From Neodontobutis hainanensis (taxonomy: Eukaryota; Chordata; Actinopteri; Gobiiformes; Odontobutidae), in contig JALDNG010000007.1 in assembly GCA_024349245.1 (NCBI GenBank), forward strand, positions 2,200,001 through 2,264,000: a stretch of 64,000 nucleotides of DNA, in the 5' to 3' direction. Below are positions 9,996-23,168 of this stretch, in pieces (position 1 is the first letter of the stretch; every line of letters starts with the position of its first letter). Under the pieces are notes generated by a model. That model saw only the letters and a list, made by a program, of their open reading frames with translations, was not told where the DNA came from and did no database searches. A program made the position numbers and the translations under genes.

Positions 9996-12900
9996 CTAAA
10001 GAGCTCGTGGCCTCTTGGGGTTGATCTGCTTACTGGCTTGCTCCTCCTCTTGCAGTGTAGAGCGGAATGACTTTACTTTATCTGTTAAAGGAAGAATGGA
10101 AATATGGTATAACCATAAAAAGGTTATTAGTTTTTCAAAGCTTTTAAAAAAGCTCATTATTGCTTACTGAAAGAGCATTAAGAAGAACTGTAAACATTGA
10201 ATAGTAAAGAGTAACCTTATCCATCTATCGATCATACCTCTGAGCTCTGTGAGGATCTCTATCTTCTGATCTAGAATCTGTTCGAGCTGAGTTGCATATG
10301 ACTCCACATCATAATCCACTTCTTCAGTCATCTCTAGCAGCACTTTTTCATCCTCCAGCCACCGAATTGATTCCTGCTTACACAAGACACACGAATAATG
10401 TGATTTATTAAAAAGGTTTGGGCCTGTTAATGTACAACTCCAACAATATAGTAGAGTATACAGTTTTAATGTCTATTTTTGGCATTATACAAGATGAAGT
10501 TAGTGACCCTGGACATACAGCAAATTAAACAATATTCTGAAATAATTATCTCCAGTAAAAAAAAAAAACAAGGGATCCTGGAAGTGATGGTATGCCACAC
10601 TGAGCCCTGGTCCCGGCCTGCAAATGTTTGGAACAACCTTTCAAAAACTGCTAGTGTACAAAGACGAATTGATGCAGTTTTGAACGCAAAGGGTTGTCTC
10701 ACAATTGGATTTGTTCCTCTGTCGCTTGCTTTACATTTTGTTAATTTAACACATTTTTGAATGTGTTTTGAGCTTTACAGCATTTCTTTAAAAATGTAAA
10801 AAGTGTACATCTGACTTGGGATAAAAATGACCTGGAAAACTGCTCGGTGGTCTTCTAGGACCTGCTCCTCCATTTCAACTAACTGCGACACAGCCTCATG
10901 GAAGGTAAAGAGTTGTGGGGACACCTCCTCCTCCTGAAAGGCACACAAAAAACATAAACTTTAACAAGACATCTATTACATTTGGTTCCTTCAACACCCT
11001 GTTCCGTTTGTTTGCAGGTTCAGTTCTACACCTGTTTTCTATGTCATTCAAATTTAAGAGAAACATCACAATACTAACATTCTGTTCACAGAGAAGTTTG
11101 AGGTCATCTCTCTGCGGTGACATGCCCATCCATTCCTCATCCAGATCCAGCTGGTTAACAGCATGCATGTTTGGTCGACCGCCCTCTATCATTTGGTTAG
11201 GATCCACTGTCAGCTCCTTTACTCTACAAGTAGAAAAGACAAGTTAATAACTGGTTCTTTGCATGTGATCTGTGTGGTGTAAACTGGGAAGAAACAAACA
11301 TACACTAATAATGATTGTGGCGGGAGTGACTACATGCATCACAATGTACGCTAGGCATATTAATACTTAAAACTACTAAAACAATTACACACAATATTAC
11401 CTAGCTGTTTTGTGTACTACAGTATAATACACTTTAATATATTCAAGTAAACCTTGACAAGGGCTGTGCTGCAATTTGATTAATGAGGCCTCACTGAGCC
11501 GCTTCACTCCCAACCTGGACCTACAGTGCTAATTATTTAGGACTATGTGAGAGGGATTATCTGCTGGGACTAATGCTGGGTCCCAACACATGGTCACTCC
11601 TGACACTCCTACTGAAAAGCTTCAATGGTGGTTAAGCAATAGCTAAACGACACTGAAGTGAAGTTGTAAACCACTATGGCCAAAGCATATGCACATAGAA
11701 AAAAACTTTGTCATAGAATAAAAGAGAGCGAAAGCAAGAGAGCATGCAGATGAAAGTTAGGTAATAAAAGCTTAGGGATGGAATGATGACAATGTGAGAC
11801 GTGCATGCACTGTGTACATGTCTGTATGTGTGAACGAGTGAGTGCAGTGCAATGCTTTGGGGAGTACTTGACCTGCTGGGAGACATAGCAGCAAAGTCAT
11901 CATACTCAAAGGTATTGGTGGGTGAGAGGTCAGGACGACTTCCCTGCCCGCCCTGGGAAAAGGGGATGTCTGATGGACTAATCCCAAACTCTTTCACTCT
12001 AAACAGCAGCAACGGCCACACCAGTGCACAGAGGAGCAAAGGACAGGACAGAAGAGGGAAAAAGCAGGGGGAAAGAACAAGAGTCAGAACTACAGCCTAC
12101 AGAGAACCCACAACATACACAAATTAGTACCTGTATTTAAATTCAATTCAACCTACAGCTAATGTTTCTATAAACATTTCTGTGTATTGTAGACAACCTA
12201 CATAATAAGTTAACTATCCCAAACATTGTCACCTGTTGGCATAGCGTAGTGTGTTCAGTGTGTTCTCACAGGAGGTCATTCCAGGAGAGATTGTTGCAAT
12301 CTGTGCACAAAAGGAGATCAATGACATTCTAATTCAATACTAAATATATGTTTTAAAACTAAGTCTTCAATGTTAAGCACTGACCATGCATGTGCGTGAA
12401 TTTTCCCCAATGAATGAGTCCCGCAGAACCTGGGTGAGCTTGCTGGCTCTAAAGGGAGTGTGTGGTTTGTTACGGCCCAGGGCTCTGATACATTCCTGAA
12501 AGACAAAATTAAGACGTTAGCATTTGCCTCTACCTGCATCGCAAGCAACAGTACAGCACAGTGGCAGACAAGAGCAAATATAAACCTTTAGAGCAAGTAG
12601 GCTTTTGTTGATCTCTGCACCCTCCAAACGGGTCTGACGGTCAGCACTTGATGTGTCCGCACCCCTCTCATTCCCTGCAAGGTCAATAAGCGAAAACTTG
12701 CCATGCATCTTCCCCTTCCGCCGGAGAATGATCTGAAACACTGCATGACTGCGAGAAGAGTGGGCATTGGCGGATGTCTGCCCGGATGTCCTGTAAATCA
12801 AAGAAAGAATAAATAAAAATGTATCATTTATAGTCTTATATTAGAACAGAACACTTGCTAAAACAGCTGTGTAGACGAGCTGCTTTTGAACTCTGAACTT

Positions 12901-15900
12901 GTCTTACCTACAGCTGTTGCCCACTTCTATGAGTTTTAATACGTCCTCTGTGCATTTAACTTCTTTTTCCTGAAGACCTACAACCTGCACTTGCTGCTTG
13001 CCATCTTCCAGCACCCTCAGCTTGGCTTTACGATTCAACAAGTCAAATACCTTAAATAAAGCACACAACACAGTGATCATCGGTTGTATCTTTATATTTT
13101 AATGGCGAGAAAACTAAAAAATATCTCATACCTTTCCACTGTATATTTCAAAGAAAGTGGAATATACTTGTAGATCTAACTTCTTGTAATTGGGTTTCTT
13201 TAACATGAGAAAAACATCCCGAGCTATCAAAAGACATCATCAATATTTAAATTAGACCCTTGCCATCTAAACCTTTAACAAAAACATACCCAAAACATCA
13301 CTGTGAACTTACCAGCAAGGGCATAAATTCCTTTAGAGCAGTCTTGATTTTTACCAGAAAAATCTCCACCCATAGTCTGAAATGCAAACAGCATAAAACC
13401 AAATGGAAAGAGAAGCTTTAAAAAACTATTTATGTGGACACTATTGATTTGCCTTTTCAGTAAATAACTTAATAGCTCACATGTGTTTTTCCACTGCCGG
13501 TCTGTCCATAGGCAAAGCACGTGGCCATGCCCCTCTCGAAAATAGTCTCAACTAGAGGTCTGGCAGTAAACCTGTGGAACAATGAGGTGATGAGAATCAG
13601 ACTATTTGTCATGATCCTAAGCAGAACAAGCAGCTGTTGACCAAACAAACCTGTAGACCATCTCATTTGTAGAGCCGTCGTCAAACGCGTAATCAAAGCG
13701 GAAAGTCTGGTTTTCCAAGTACCGGGTCAGGTCAACTTTCTGCTTAGGTTCATGGACCATTACTACATCCTTACTGGGAATAGTGATCACATCTAAATCC
13801 TTCATGGATAACTCTGAAACACAGCAGAGGCAGGACCCCATTGCACATTTAGTACTTTACTTAAGAGGAAATACTGTACGTTAGACAAAGTGTAGGGTTT
13901 GGTGATGATTGTTATTATGGTTACCTTTTTTGTTCAGTGGACGTTTTCTCACACAAACACATATCCTATGCTCTTCAATCTGTACATTAAAATAATGTTT
14001 ATTCACAGTTTTACCAAAAGGAAAAACAGAAGAGAAACTTCACTCACCAGATCTGCCGTCGTCAAGGGCCGGTAGTCTAGACTTGCTCTGAAATCTCTGA
14101 TCATGTACAAAATCTCATAGTTAGGGACAGTGGTATCCACCTCCTGAAGAAAGACAAGCCGAGACCAATGAGAATGTACCATCTGCCCCATGATTGTAGT
14201 AAGGACTACATTACATAAATAAGGTGGACATGGACGGTGTACCTGAGCTCTCTTCTCTCTGAGCTCTTGCTGCTGAAGCCGGCGTCTCTCTCTCTTTTCT
14301 TGCAGTTTCTCCACCTCCTTCACACAATTAGACTTTCTCCTCGCTGCCATAAGAAAAGATGAGCTATAACCTACTTTTTTCCTTTCCAAAACATCAGTTG
14401 GCCCATGTGCTTTGTACAGTTGTGTTTGTCTTACTGACTCTTTACTTTAATACACAATTCTAAAAGGAGACTTATTCAACAGAAGGACACTGTTGAAGCA
14501 AAGGCAAATTAGCAGCTGGTACACAGTGCCTCCACTATAACACTAGCTGTTCTCACTACATAACTACAAAGGGGCCTCACAATGTGTTCTCCATTCTCCC
14601 CTCTGTTTGCACCCTCGAGCGCAACTGACTCAAGGACCTACTTATCACAAAGTCAAAAATTGGCTGTTCAGCAATCGATTTAGATCAAGATGATTAGAAT
14701 ATTGATTCAGCATCAAAAAAGGTACCCAAAGTCACCCGAGGATTAGTGTCCAGGAACATAATTTTTTTTTTTTTACTTATTAAACCAGAAGATAGCTTTG
14801 TTAAAGATTCAGATTCTGTATGCAGCTTATCAAGTTGAATGAGTATATAGCCCCAGCTATCCACTGCAAAACCTGGCCATAGTCCTGTAATGCAGGCCCA
14901 ATGCTGGCTCCAATCCTTGAGAACCCGCACTAATAGAGCAGAGAATTAATAATCTGCATTAATCTGGGCGGAGAAGATGAGCTGGGTCAGCACTAGGACA
15001 AGAAGGGATATAATGGCTCTAAAACAGTTACTACTGGTAAATATTACCGTCTCACATGTTTTCTATGAGTGAGGAGGAACTAATTATTTTCAGTCTTATC
15101 TGAAAAATGTGGACTCAGAAGAATAAGGTGGTTGTTACCGTTTGAGCCAAGAGGAGTAACTCACAGTGCCAAAGGCTTTTCCACAGCCATGACTCAGCAG
15201 AGTTTAACAGGGAAAAGACAGCACAGCCAAAGACCAGCAGAGACTTTTCAACTTTTTGTCCAACAACCAGAAAACCTGTGTGCTGTCTGCTGGATGGCTT
15301 GTGCTGCATCACCTACACACCACAGCTTAAAGTAATATTGGGAGACAATTTGTGTATACTAACACTGTCAAAGCGTAAACAGTACTTGGGTTCAACTGGG
15401 AGCTCTATAATCATAATAGAGCAAGAACAGGGGCAGGGGAAACATGCAGGTAATACATACAAAGCTGTCCAAACTCCTTTTTGGACATAGGTTGATTTGA
15501 GGGTTCTGTGACAAAGAAGTTGTTAACAAGAACATGAGACACTTAATACTAAAATACTAATAACAACAGGTTTGTGTTATGTGTAGTATGCATTAGCAAA
15601 TCTAGAATTAATTAGGTTATGTAATAAACAAGTCAAATCAACTACTAATAAATATAAATATCCTAAAAATGGTGTTACCGTTCTGTAGTTGCTGTTGAGT
15701 TTGAGCTTGAGTGGGCTGTGCTGGCTGCTGGGATGGAGGAGGAGGTGGTACTGGTTCTGGCTGTTGAGGTTGCAGCGGTCTGGCTCGGGTTGGAAGTGCT
15801 GAAAACCAAAATACTCACAATAAAAATATGATTTACAGTAGGCCAATCTTGCTATATTTGTCATTAATAAACTTGACCTTCCTATTGTTTAGTCATAAAC

Positions 15901-18900
15901 ATCTTCTCTCTCAAGACACCTGGACTTACCCCTATTGTCTCTGGACGGTGTGTCATTCTTACTAGGTGCTATTGTGCGCCGGTTCTGCAAAAGGTAATGA
16001 CTGTTAAAACATAGCAACAACCATTGTGAATTAAGAATTGGGTAAGGTTGTACATTTTATGCACAATTCTAAATAGAGTAGATTGTGGAACAAAACAATC
16101 AACTTTCTATTGCAAAACCTTTTAACTTAATGCTCTGTCACATACTCCCATTTTTCTGGCAAACTAACAACAAACCGTTTTCATCTAATTGTAATGCAAT
16201 TATCTTATTATGAAATGGCATGCAATTTTCTAATAAATGTTTAAATGTGGTACATCATAATAATAATACCAAAATGTAAATTATCTAACAAATAGCACTG
16301 TTGGTCTACTCTGTATCGATAGAAGACCACTTTTGATCATGCTACATCAAAAAATCCAAGTTTTATTCTTTAATCCAGCACATATTTGCGTGCAAAAAGT
16401 AGCTGAGGCTTAAAACATTTCGATGGCTATATGATATTAGAATAGAAGGAAGCAGACGATGCTATTCATCAGTCCCATAAATCATTGCCAGTACACAAAC
16501 CTTTGCAATTTTGCTAACTTTACCACCAGAGGGTGTTGGTGGGGGAGGAGTCTCTGGACTGGGGGGAATCTCTTCTTCTGGAGCTACATCTGGATTAAGT
16601 GCAAATATGCTCTCTAAATCAATCTGTTGGGATGACAACATACAGACATGACTTAATGTTTAGGACAATAAATTAAAATTCTCATCACATAAAATGCCAA
16701 TCTATTACATACAGTGGTTACATATGCATGGTGTAAGACAGGTTACAGGCTTTGTTAGTTTGTGTACATCAGTATGCAGGGCATCGTTGTGTAATCTTCA
16801 CAAATGCTTTAAGATGCATTATTTATTGCAATAGAGAAATTGCACATGCTTCTGCAAGTGAAGTTTGAGAGGTAATAAATGGTGGTTTACCTCTTTCCCT
16901 TTTGTGTCTCCATTTTCTATCCACTCCACTGTGACACTCTCATTGTCTTCATTCAGCGAGGTCACCATTGCCTGATGTATACGCCCTGACAAAGAAACAC
17001 AAAAAGGGGAAACATTCAATACTCACAAGTTTAAGCATGGGCTACAAGAATCATATGTATGACAAGCTGACGATATTTACTTTGTGTAATTACTTTATTA
17101 TGATTATTACTTATCACTTGTGTGTTAGTATGTGTAGAAACGTAAGGTCAAAGAAACATGCATCAGTAAGATAATGCAGTTGGGTAAAAGCCCGATCTTA
17201 TTTGTAAAACTATAACAAATTGTGTGTGCCTGAAAATGTGGCTTTACAATGACAATCATTTGTTTTCTACATTCTTCCATGTATGGCCACAAACATGTTA
17301 CAGAAATGCTCTTGCTTTGCTTTCTTTAAAATGCAATCCTATCTGAGTCAGTCAAACGTTAACAGTGTGAACAATTAATAAGCACAATTGCTGCTGCAGG
17401 AAAAAGCCCAATTAGCCCCTATTGGTCTATAATGTGGATGTGCTAGTAAACTGTAAGTCCCCAGCAAAGAAATAGAGAAACGGCATTTCCTTGTATCCAT
17501 TATTCAGAGACACAAAGGCACTGGCAAAGATCCTGTGTTCACAGCTGTGCATAATTTCACAGATCTAGCTTACAGGGATAGAAACTAAGATGTAGTAAAT
17601 CCATAACTCACAGTAATTAACCAGTAATGTAGCACTAAATAATCCATTGTTGGGACAAGGTAGTTTACAGTAACCAGGCAACAATAGTGACAGCTGGATC
17701 CTGGTTAATGTCCCAACTCTTACTATATGAGAACTGTCAGTAGCAAAAAGGCTGGGGATTAAGCAAACAAAGACTTATTAGTATGTCTTTATTAATATTC
17801 AAACAGAATATAGAAGAGAGAAAGAGTAATATTTTAATAACTGAGCTAGTATTGAAGTTATTATTGTGTTTGTGCCTCTCTGCACTGGGCTTGTTTCATA
17901 AATAGAAAAATATACGAGATGCAAAAAGCAAAAGGCACTTGGAAAACCATAACATTGATCCAGCAGTCCTTTATGGTATGTATACAGCACAAGTTTATGT
18001 TGCATTGACAGCTGTTCAGTATTTTGCAGTCCTACTACATTTTTTATGTAGTGTGGAAATTTAAAGAAACCTGTGAATACAATATACTCAATTAAGACAA
18101 ACCCTGAGCTCCTACCATCATCTGTGAAGTTAACTGCATTAACTTATTATTGACACAATAGCTTTACTGACCCTTGTGAAGAGGGGGACCTCTAATTCCC
18201 CAGCAGAGATTAAGCATCTCTGACTTTCCTTTGAGCAACTGACCTACCGATGGTTTGTAAATGCACTGATCTACTGTGTCCCACTTTTAGACTTGGATGA
18301 ATGAGAGACAACACCTCCCAAAAGCAGTCTTAGCGGCTTATGGACTGAGACCAAACAATAAAACCAGAGCATCCAACATGAAACTTTATTAATGCCCCAT
18401 GTTGAGCTTGCAGTGCCTAACAAAATTTCAAATAAATAACCCACACTAAAGAAAACTCATTGTAATGCATGTTTAACATTGACATAAACATAAAAGAAAG
18501 TGTTATAAAGCGAGTCATTCTACTGAACAGCTTGCTGAAAAAGATCCTGACCAGACTGTAAAAAGGGAAAAGCCCAGTGTCCTGGCGATTATTATCAGGG
18601 AGCTCAATGTAACAGATGGTTTGGTGGATGTGGTGGATAATAGCATGGCTCTAGCTTGAATTTGAACTACCCTTGCTACCAACCCCCCTTGAGAGAGGAA
18701 AATCTTTGGTGAAGCAGCAGTTGGTTCAGAAAAACATCTTTTGAGGCTGTAAAACTAATTTACTAACTAACTCTGATCTTTCACCCCTTGGCCCTCTGGT
18801 ATAAACCTAATCCGTAATAGCCATCAACATCTGGAAAAAGACAAAATAAATAAATAAAATAAAATAAAAAGATTCATATTTAAGGTCAAATTGGACAATT

Positions 18901-20290
18901 TGCACATCCTTATACGTCCAAGCATTAAATTGTTGTAATACACTACACTTTGGCCCTTATACCGAGATTTACTGTAATAAACAGGAAAGATAATTTTTTA
19001 ACACATTTTGTGTTAAAGTGTTCATGTTCTTCTTTCATGTTAAGCATTTATCACAAAAAGAATGAACCACTTTTCTGTAAGATTTTTTTTTAAACCCTTT
19101 TATTCCCTTGAAGCACCATGTTGTATAATGTATACCCACTAATAAACTTTTATAATTTCAAGCTCCAACATACTTTTAATTTCTTAGTCTCAGAGAAAAT
19201 TAGTTTCACATCACTAGGACATGGCTACTGTCATCTTCCACAAAAATAAAAACACACCCTTGCCATGACTTTAACTTGTTGGTGTGTTATGACTTTTTGT
19301 TTATTTCAAAGCACTACAAACTGGGTGTAGCCTAATCCTGACGGACTAACAGGAATGGCACAAATATTAGTGTCCTATTGAATGCCGGTCCCTGAAGCAG
19401 TACAAATATAATAGCAGCCAGAATTAATATGACTGAGTCACGGAACAAGTTTAATTTCAGGTCTACTTTTACGTTGAAACAATAGCTGCAATGAATGTAC
19501 TGTAATGTCAGCTTCTTCCTGTTAGCAAAGACATCATGCAGTACACAAACTGACACAAACGCCGCTTAACGTTTAAGAGTAGTTATCTTAGTTTATAACA
19601 GCTACGAAACATTAAAATAGAGGGCCTCAACTCATAAGATGTAAGGCATGATAGAAGGGTGATAATAGAATGTTTCCATAACAACTGGCATTGTTGTGTT
19701 AGTTCATTAAACATAAAAAGTCCCGATTAATTATTTAAAGACGCCCTAAATTCAGCTAAAGAACAAACATCTGTTGATTAAATGAATCCTGGTTAGGCTA
19801 GCACCCCAGCGTTAATGCTGTAATAAAGCCGGTAGCGTTAGCATTAGCCACAGAGCTAATCTCCGGCTACTGTTTTCTATTCAAACTAAACCACTGATGT
19901 TAGCTTCGTTAGCCAAGTATGACACAGAATCTTAAATATTAAAACTATTTCAGTAATGCCATGTGAATTGTAAAGTTTGGTCAATACACACAATGACATT
20001 TTCTACCGCCAACTGTAGTATTTTAGACATTGATCTAAACGTTAAAGATGCTATAAAGCTATTTGAAAAGCGATTTCATTCAATGGCACTCCGCCCTGAC
20101 AGCAGCTAATGTTACCGTTTTTGTGCAGAGACCGTAAATGTGCCGCTGTGCAACAAGAACAACGGCTGCAGTATCCAACAACAAAGATCCCCAACAACTT
20201 AAACGGAGCGCTGAAAGGCTTAAACTTACCATCGCTGCGCTTTATCTCCACATATGTACCGACGACTATTTTACCAAAACCTGACGCCAT
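9996..20290 (-). CDS. kif2a: Kinesin-like protein KIF2A (kinesin-13)
   Basis: KIF2A is an ATP-driven microtubule depolymerase acting at spindle poles and in neurons. Exons, 5' to 3': 20290-20230, 16985-16891, 16623-16501, 15984-15930, 15798-15679, 14343-14243, 14143-14048, 13979-13925, 13813-13651, 13571-13481, 13376-13313, 13223-13132, 13050-12908, 12790-12586, 12495-12385, 12300-12233, 11998-11873 (cassette), 11223-11079, 10933-10832, 10373-10238, 10081-9996. With every exon the protein is 745 residues, the size of the long mammalian form. The N-terminus is [16 protein letters not shown]. The basic neck [14 protein letters not shown] precedes an internal motor with P-loop GQTGSGKT (about 311-318), switch I NAHSSRSH and switch [10 protein letters not shown]. 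The C-terminal coiled coil ends INPKRPRAL. An ETS-type promoter lies upstream. The isoform assignment is inferred from human isoforms. Confidence 0.97.
10570..10790 (+). mobile_element. Tc1/mariner-type transposon fragment in a kif2a intron
   Basis: Plus-strand sequence reads like the end of a fish Tc1-like transposase. It has an [17 protein letters not shown] stretch, NVWNNLSK, and then [11 protein letters not shown], the usual last block (RRIDAVLKAKGG) before the stop. The upstream catalytic DDE region is absent and a large internal piece is deleted, so it cannot be active. Assignment rests on the remembered C-terminal motif, without terminal inverted repeats. Confidence 0.6.
11873..11998 (-). 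other. kif2a: kif2a alternative cassette exon (126 nt)
   Basis: The exon encodes 42 residues beginning [15 protein letters not shown] and containing a SRPDLSP segment and an acidic EYDDF. It keeps the reading frame and starts with the same phase and the same V-K-E codons as the next exon (VKELTVDP, 11223-11079), so inclusion or skipping both give a clean joint. Human KIF2A uses the same exon alternatively. Confidence 0.8.
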
Positions 20291-20628
20291 TCTACATTAC
20301 TCAGAAATATATACGAAAAATGAGCTGAACATTTATTCCAACTCGGGTAAGGCTTGTGTTGGCCAGGCTTTGAGCTTAGAGGAGGATGCAGGCGGCAACC
20401 ACAGAGCTAGCATTACGTAGCCACTAGGACAATCTGACCTACTTCCGGTCAACATATTCCAAATAAAATAATATACAATTATAATTGTGTAGTATTTTAC
20501 AGTATATACTTGAAAAGCAGGCCCATGAATCATACATTCCACAGCATTGAAGGAAATAATTTTTTGTTCTTTATTTTTTATTTTCTTCAGAGAGAAATCT
20601 CTATAGCTGGATTACCATCAGTTGATCA

Positions 20629-20659
20629 CCCCCCCCCCACACACACACACACACACACA
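20629..20659. repeat. Poly-C followed by (CA)n
   Basis: About ten C residues run directly into about eleven CA units, followed by an A run. Confidence 0.9.
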
Positions 20660-21309
20660 AAAAAAGCAACACATGTGAATTTGCAGACCGTAGGCCAATG
20701 CTAAAAACTAAAAGAGAGAAATGCTGCAAAGATTTTACCCTAAACTAAATGTCTGAATTGGGCCACCTTGTGGCATCAAAGTGTAAGTCTACAATATAAG
20801 TCACTTGAGTTTGAGTTAAAGCATAGGTTGATTGTCTGGCAGCCTTCCCACACCCTTTGTAGTAACATCTGACTATAAGCACTATGATTATTTATCTGTG
20901 TTTCATTTACATTGTTTTGTCACTTTTTTGCTTAGACAAAACAAGCAAGAGGGGCATCAAGTCAGGTCATTATGGAGATAATATGGAGACATTTGAGCTA
21001 GGGAAAGGAGAACACTTAACAATCCATTATGAACAATCCAGCCCTCCCACTTCACCAGACTATTGGGGCAGTGGAGTTTGTCATTTAGACTCCTTCAGTT
21101 TCGCTGCCACCAGGAACACCAACAATAACTCTCCTTTGTGTAACAAATCATCCAAAACCCCCTTACAGTAGGGTACAGTAGTTGTCTCGTGTTGTATGCA
21201 CCTAACAATTTTGTTTTATTTCCTAAAGTAGGCCTATATATTATTTTACAACAGTTACATACTGTTGTAAAATAGTCATAAAAAAACTCGCCCTCTGTGG
21301 TCTTATCCA

Positions 21310-21935
21310 TCAAAGGTCAGGTCCTCTACCAGAGGCCTGGGAGCTTGAGGGTTCTGCACAGTATCTTGGCTGTTCCTGGGACTGCACTCTTCTGAACTGG
21401 GATGTCCGATGTTCTTCCTGGGAGCTGCTGTAGCCACTCCTCCAGTTTGGGGGCTACTGTCCCTAGACCACTGGTACCAATGTTGTCCTTGCTTTCCAAG
21501 GCCTTCTCAAGTTCATCTTTGAGGCCTTTGTATTTCTCTAGTTTTTCAAGTTCCTTTCTCTCTGATGGTCCTGATTGGTCTGTATCTGGAATTCCCTCTG
21601 GATCTTGGCTCGGTCATTCTCTTACACCTTCGGAGGTGTTTTCAACGTTGACTTTGGGGCTTCCAGTCCAAACTCTGCACAGATGTTCCTGTTCACTATA
21701 CCAGTCAATTGGTTATGGCGTTCTATGTAGGCTTTTCCTGCCATCTCACACCCTACCGTTATTAGCTAGATTGTCTCAGGGGCCTCTTTGCACAGCCTAC
21801 ACCTGGGGTCTTGTCGGGTGTGGTATCTGGGCCTCTATTGCTCTGGTGCTCAAGGCTTGCTCCTGAAATGCCATAATTAGAACCTCTGTGCTGTCCTTTA
21901 GTCCAGCCCTTTCTAGCCATTATTATGATTTCTGT
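21310..21935 (-). mobile_element. Non-LTR retrotransposon 3'-end relic
   Basis: The minus strand encodes a broken peptide with LSTRAIEAQIPHTRQDPRC, then RLCKEAPETI, EMAGKAYIERHNQLTGIV and RNICAEFGLEAPKVNVEN. Downstream come KLEKYKGLKDELEKALESKD, LEEWLQQLPG and TAKILCRTLKLPGLW. This is the zinc-knuckle plus C-terminal region of a fish LINE. Stops interrupt it, and the segment between the NVEN and KLEKYKG blocks is shortened, removing most of the presumed nuclease core. The plus-strand 154-codon ORF here is only its antisense. Confidence 0.7.
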
Positions 21936-22502
21936 GTGTTGTATGATAAAATAGCAGTTTGGATCAGGGAGCATTAACACCTATCATCAATTAAACAAAT
22001 ATCAAAGAAGAAGCTATCAAATAACTCAGATTTAGTTCTTATGAAAAAGCACAAGGCCCTAGGTTAAGTAGCACAGGGAAATGCCCACCCCATTAAAAAA
22101 CTTTCTTTTTCCAGAAGCTACCAGGTTTTTCTAGGATCCTCCAGCTGTCAGAACCCCATCACCCCCTACAGACACATGGTCTCATACTCCCCCCACACAC
22201 CACTTGGACATCAGGCATTTGCTAGTGTGTTCTCAGCTGTCTGTGCCCTAAATAGAACTTATCAGGGGTAGACCATCCTCTGAGGGGGACAACCACAATT
22301 AAATCAACAAAAACATTATTGTACTACTAAATACAAAAGCTGGACAAGCATACATAGAGGGTTAATATTCCTTATAATGTGACATTTCCTTGTTTATACT
22401 CATACAGAGTTATTCTTGGTATACATTTTTGAAACTTTTAAGTGATCCCCTAACTGTCACAAACTTTTTATCTTGGTTGTGCCCTGTTTTGTTCAGTTCC
22501 TC

Positions 22503-22650
22503 TATAAATATCAGAGGTGCTGGTGTGACAAGGTTACATAAAGCAGAAAAGTTTGAAACTGTAGCTAGTGACTGAAAAGCCAGACTACAGGGCAAGGAAA
22601 CAAAACAGAAGAAGCACCAAAGAAAACCGGATACTTAACACAAAACAAAG
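22503..22650 (+). promoter_or_regulatory. unc45b: unc45b core promoter and 5' UTR exon (predicted)
   Basis: TATAAATA at 22503-22510 lies upstream of an AG-rich stretch ending at a good donor (caaag/gtacaa, 22650/22651). Splicing to an acceptor just before the start codon (cag at 23157 or 23168) would give a short non-coding first exon, as is common for muscle genes. CAGCTG E-boxes lie 270-360 bases upstream, and a CArG-like word (ccttataatg) lies near 22370. The transcription start is inferred only. Confidence 0.5.
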
Positions 22651-23168
22651 GTACAATAAATATTTTTACTGGCTTTTAGGACAACTTGGATAAGAAAACA
22701 GGAAAAGATTGTTCCTATCAGCTTGTCTCAAGGAGAGAGCATTTATCTGTTGGGAAAGGTGCATTTGTGGCATGGGTTTGATTTAGGTGCTAGAGCATGC
22801 CCAAATAAGGCCTGAGGGGAGGCCATTTAAAGTTAGAGATAACATGTGCATGGTCATTTGCTCCAGGACATTCAGACCAGTAGGACACAGATTAGGAAAA
22901 AAAGTTAGATTTTTCTTTTTATTATATTAGCAAAGTAGTTGGTAAAATTCCTAACTACAATAATATTGTTTAGACGATTTATATTTTTTATGATTACTCG
23001 TTATTGTAAGTTGCATTGATTAGTGACCAAAGTTGTTAAACTCATTCATGTTTTAAGTTTTTGTGCTATATTTGAAATTTAAAAGACAAAAATTGGACTA
23101 TAGTTGTCAAAGAAGGGAACCAATGCAACTTGTAAATGCCGAATTAATCACTTTCAGTGTTTTCTCAG

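Larger units (their letters stand above)
20291..22502. promoter_or_regulatory. kif2a promoter and kif2a-unc45b divergent spacer
   Basis: ACTTCCGG at 20441-20448 (CCGGAAGT toward kif2a) is a likely ETS/GABP site about 150 bases upstream of the kif2a ATG. The rest of the spacer holds a poly-C/(CA)n tract (20629-20659) and a decayed non-LTR retrotransposon (about 21310-21935). CAGCTG E-boxes lie near 22143 and 22231, nearer unc45b. No gene is seen. Confidence 0.5.

Noticed and set aside
11674..12039. 121-codon minus ORF as a separate gene
   Set aside because: It is the kif2a cassette exon read through into both flanking introns.
21402..21866. 154-codon plus-strand ORF, the second longest in the window
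   Set aside because: It is the antisense of the decayed non-LTR retrotransposon, whose minus-strand peptide has family similarity.
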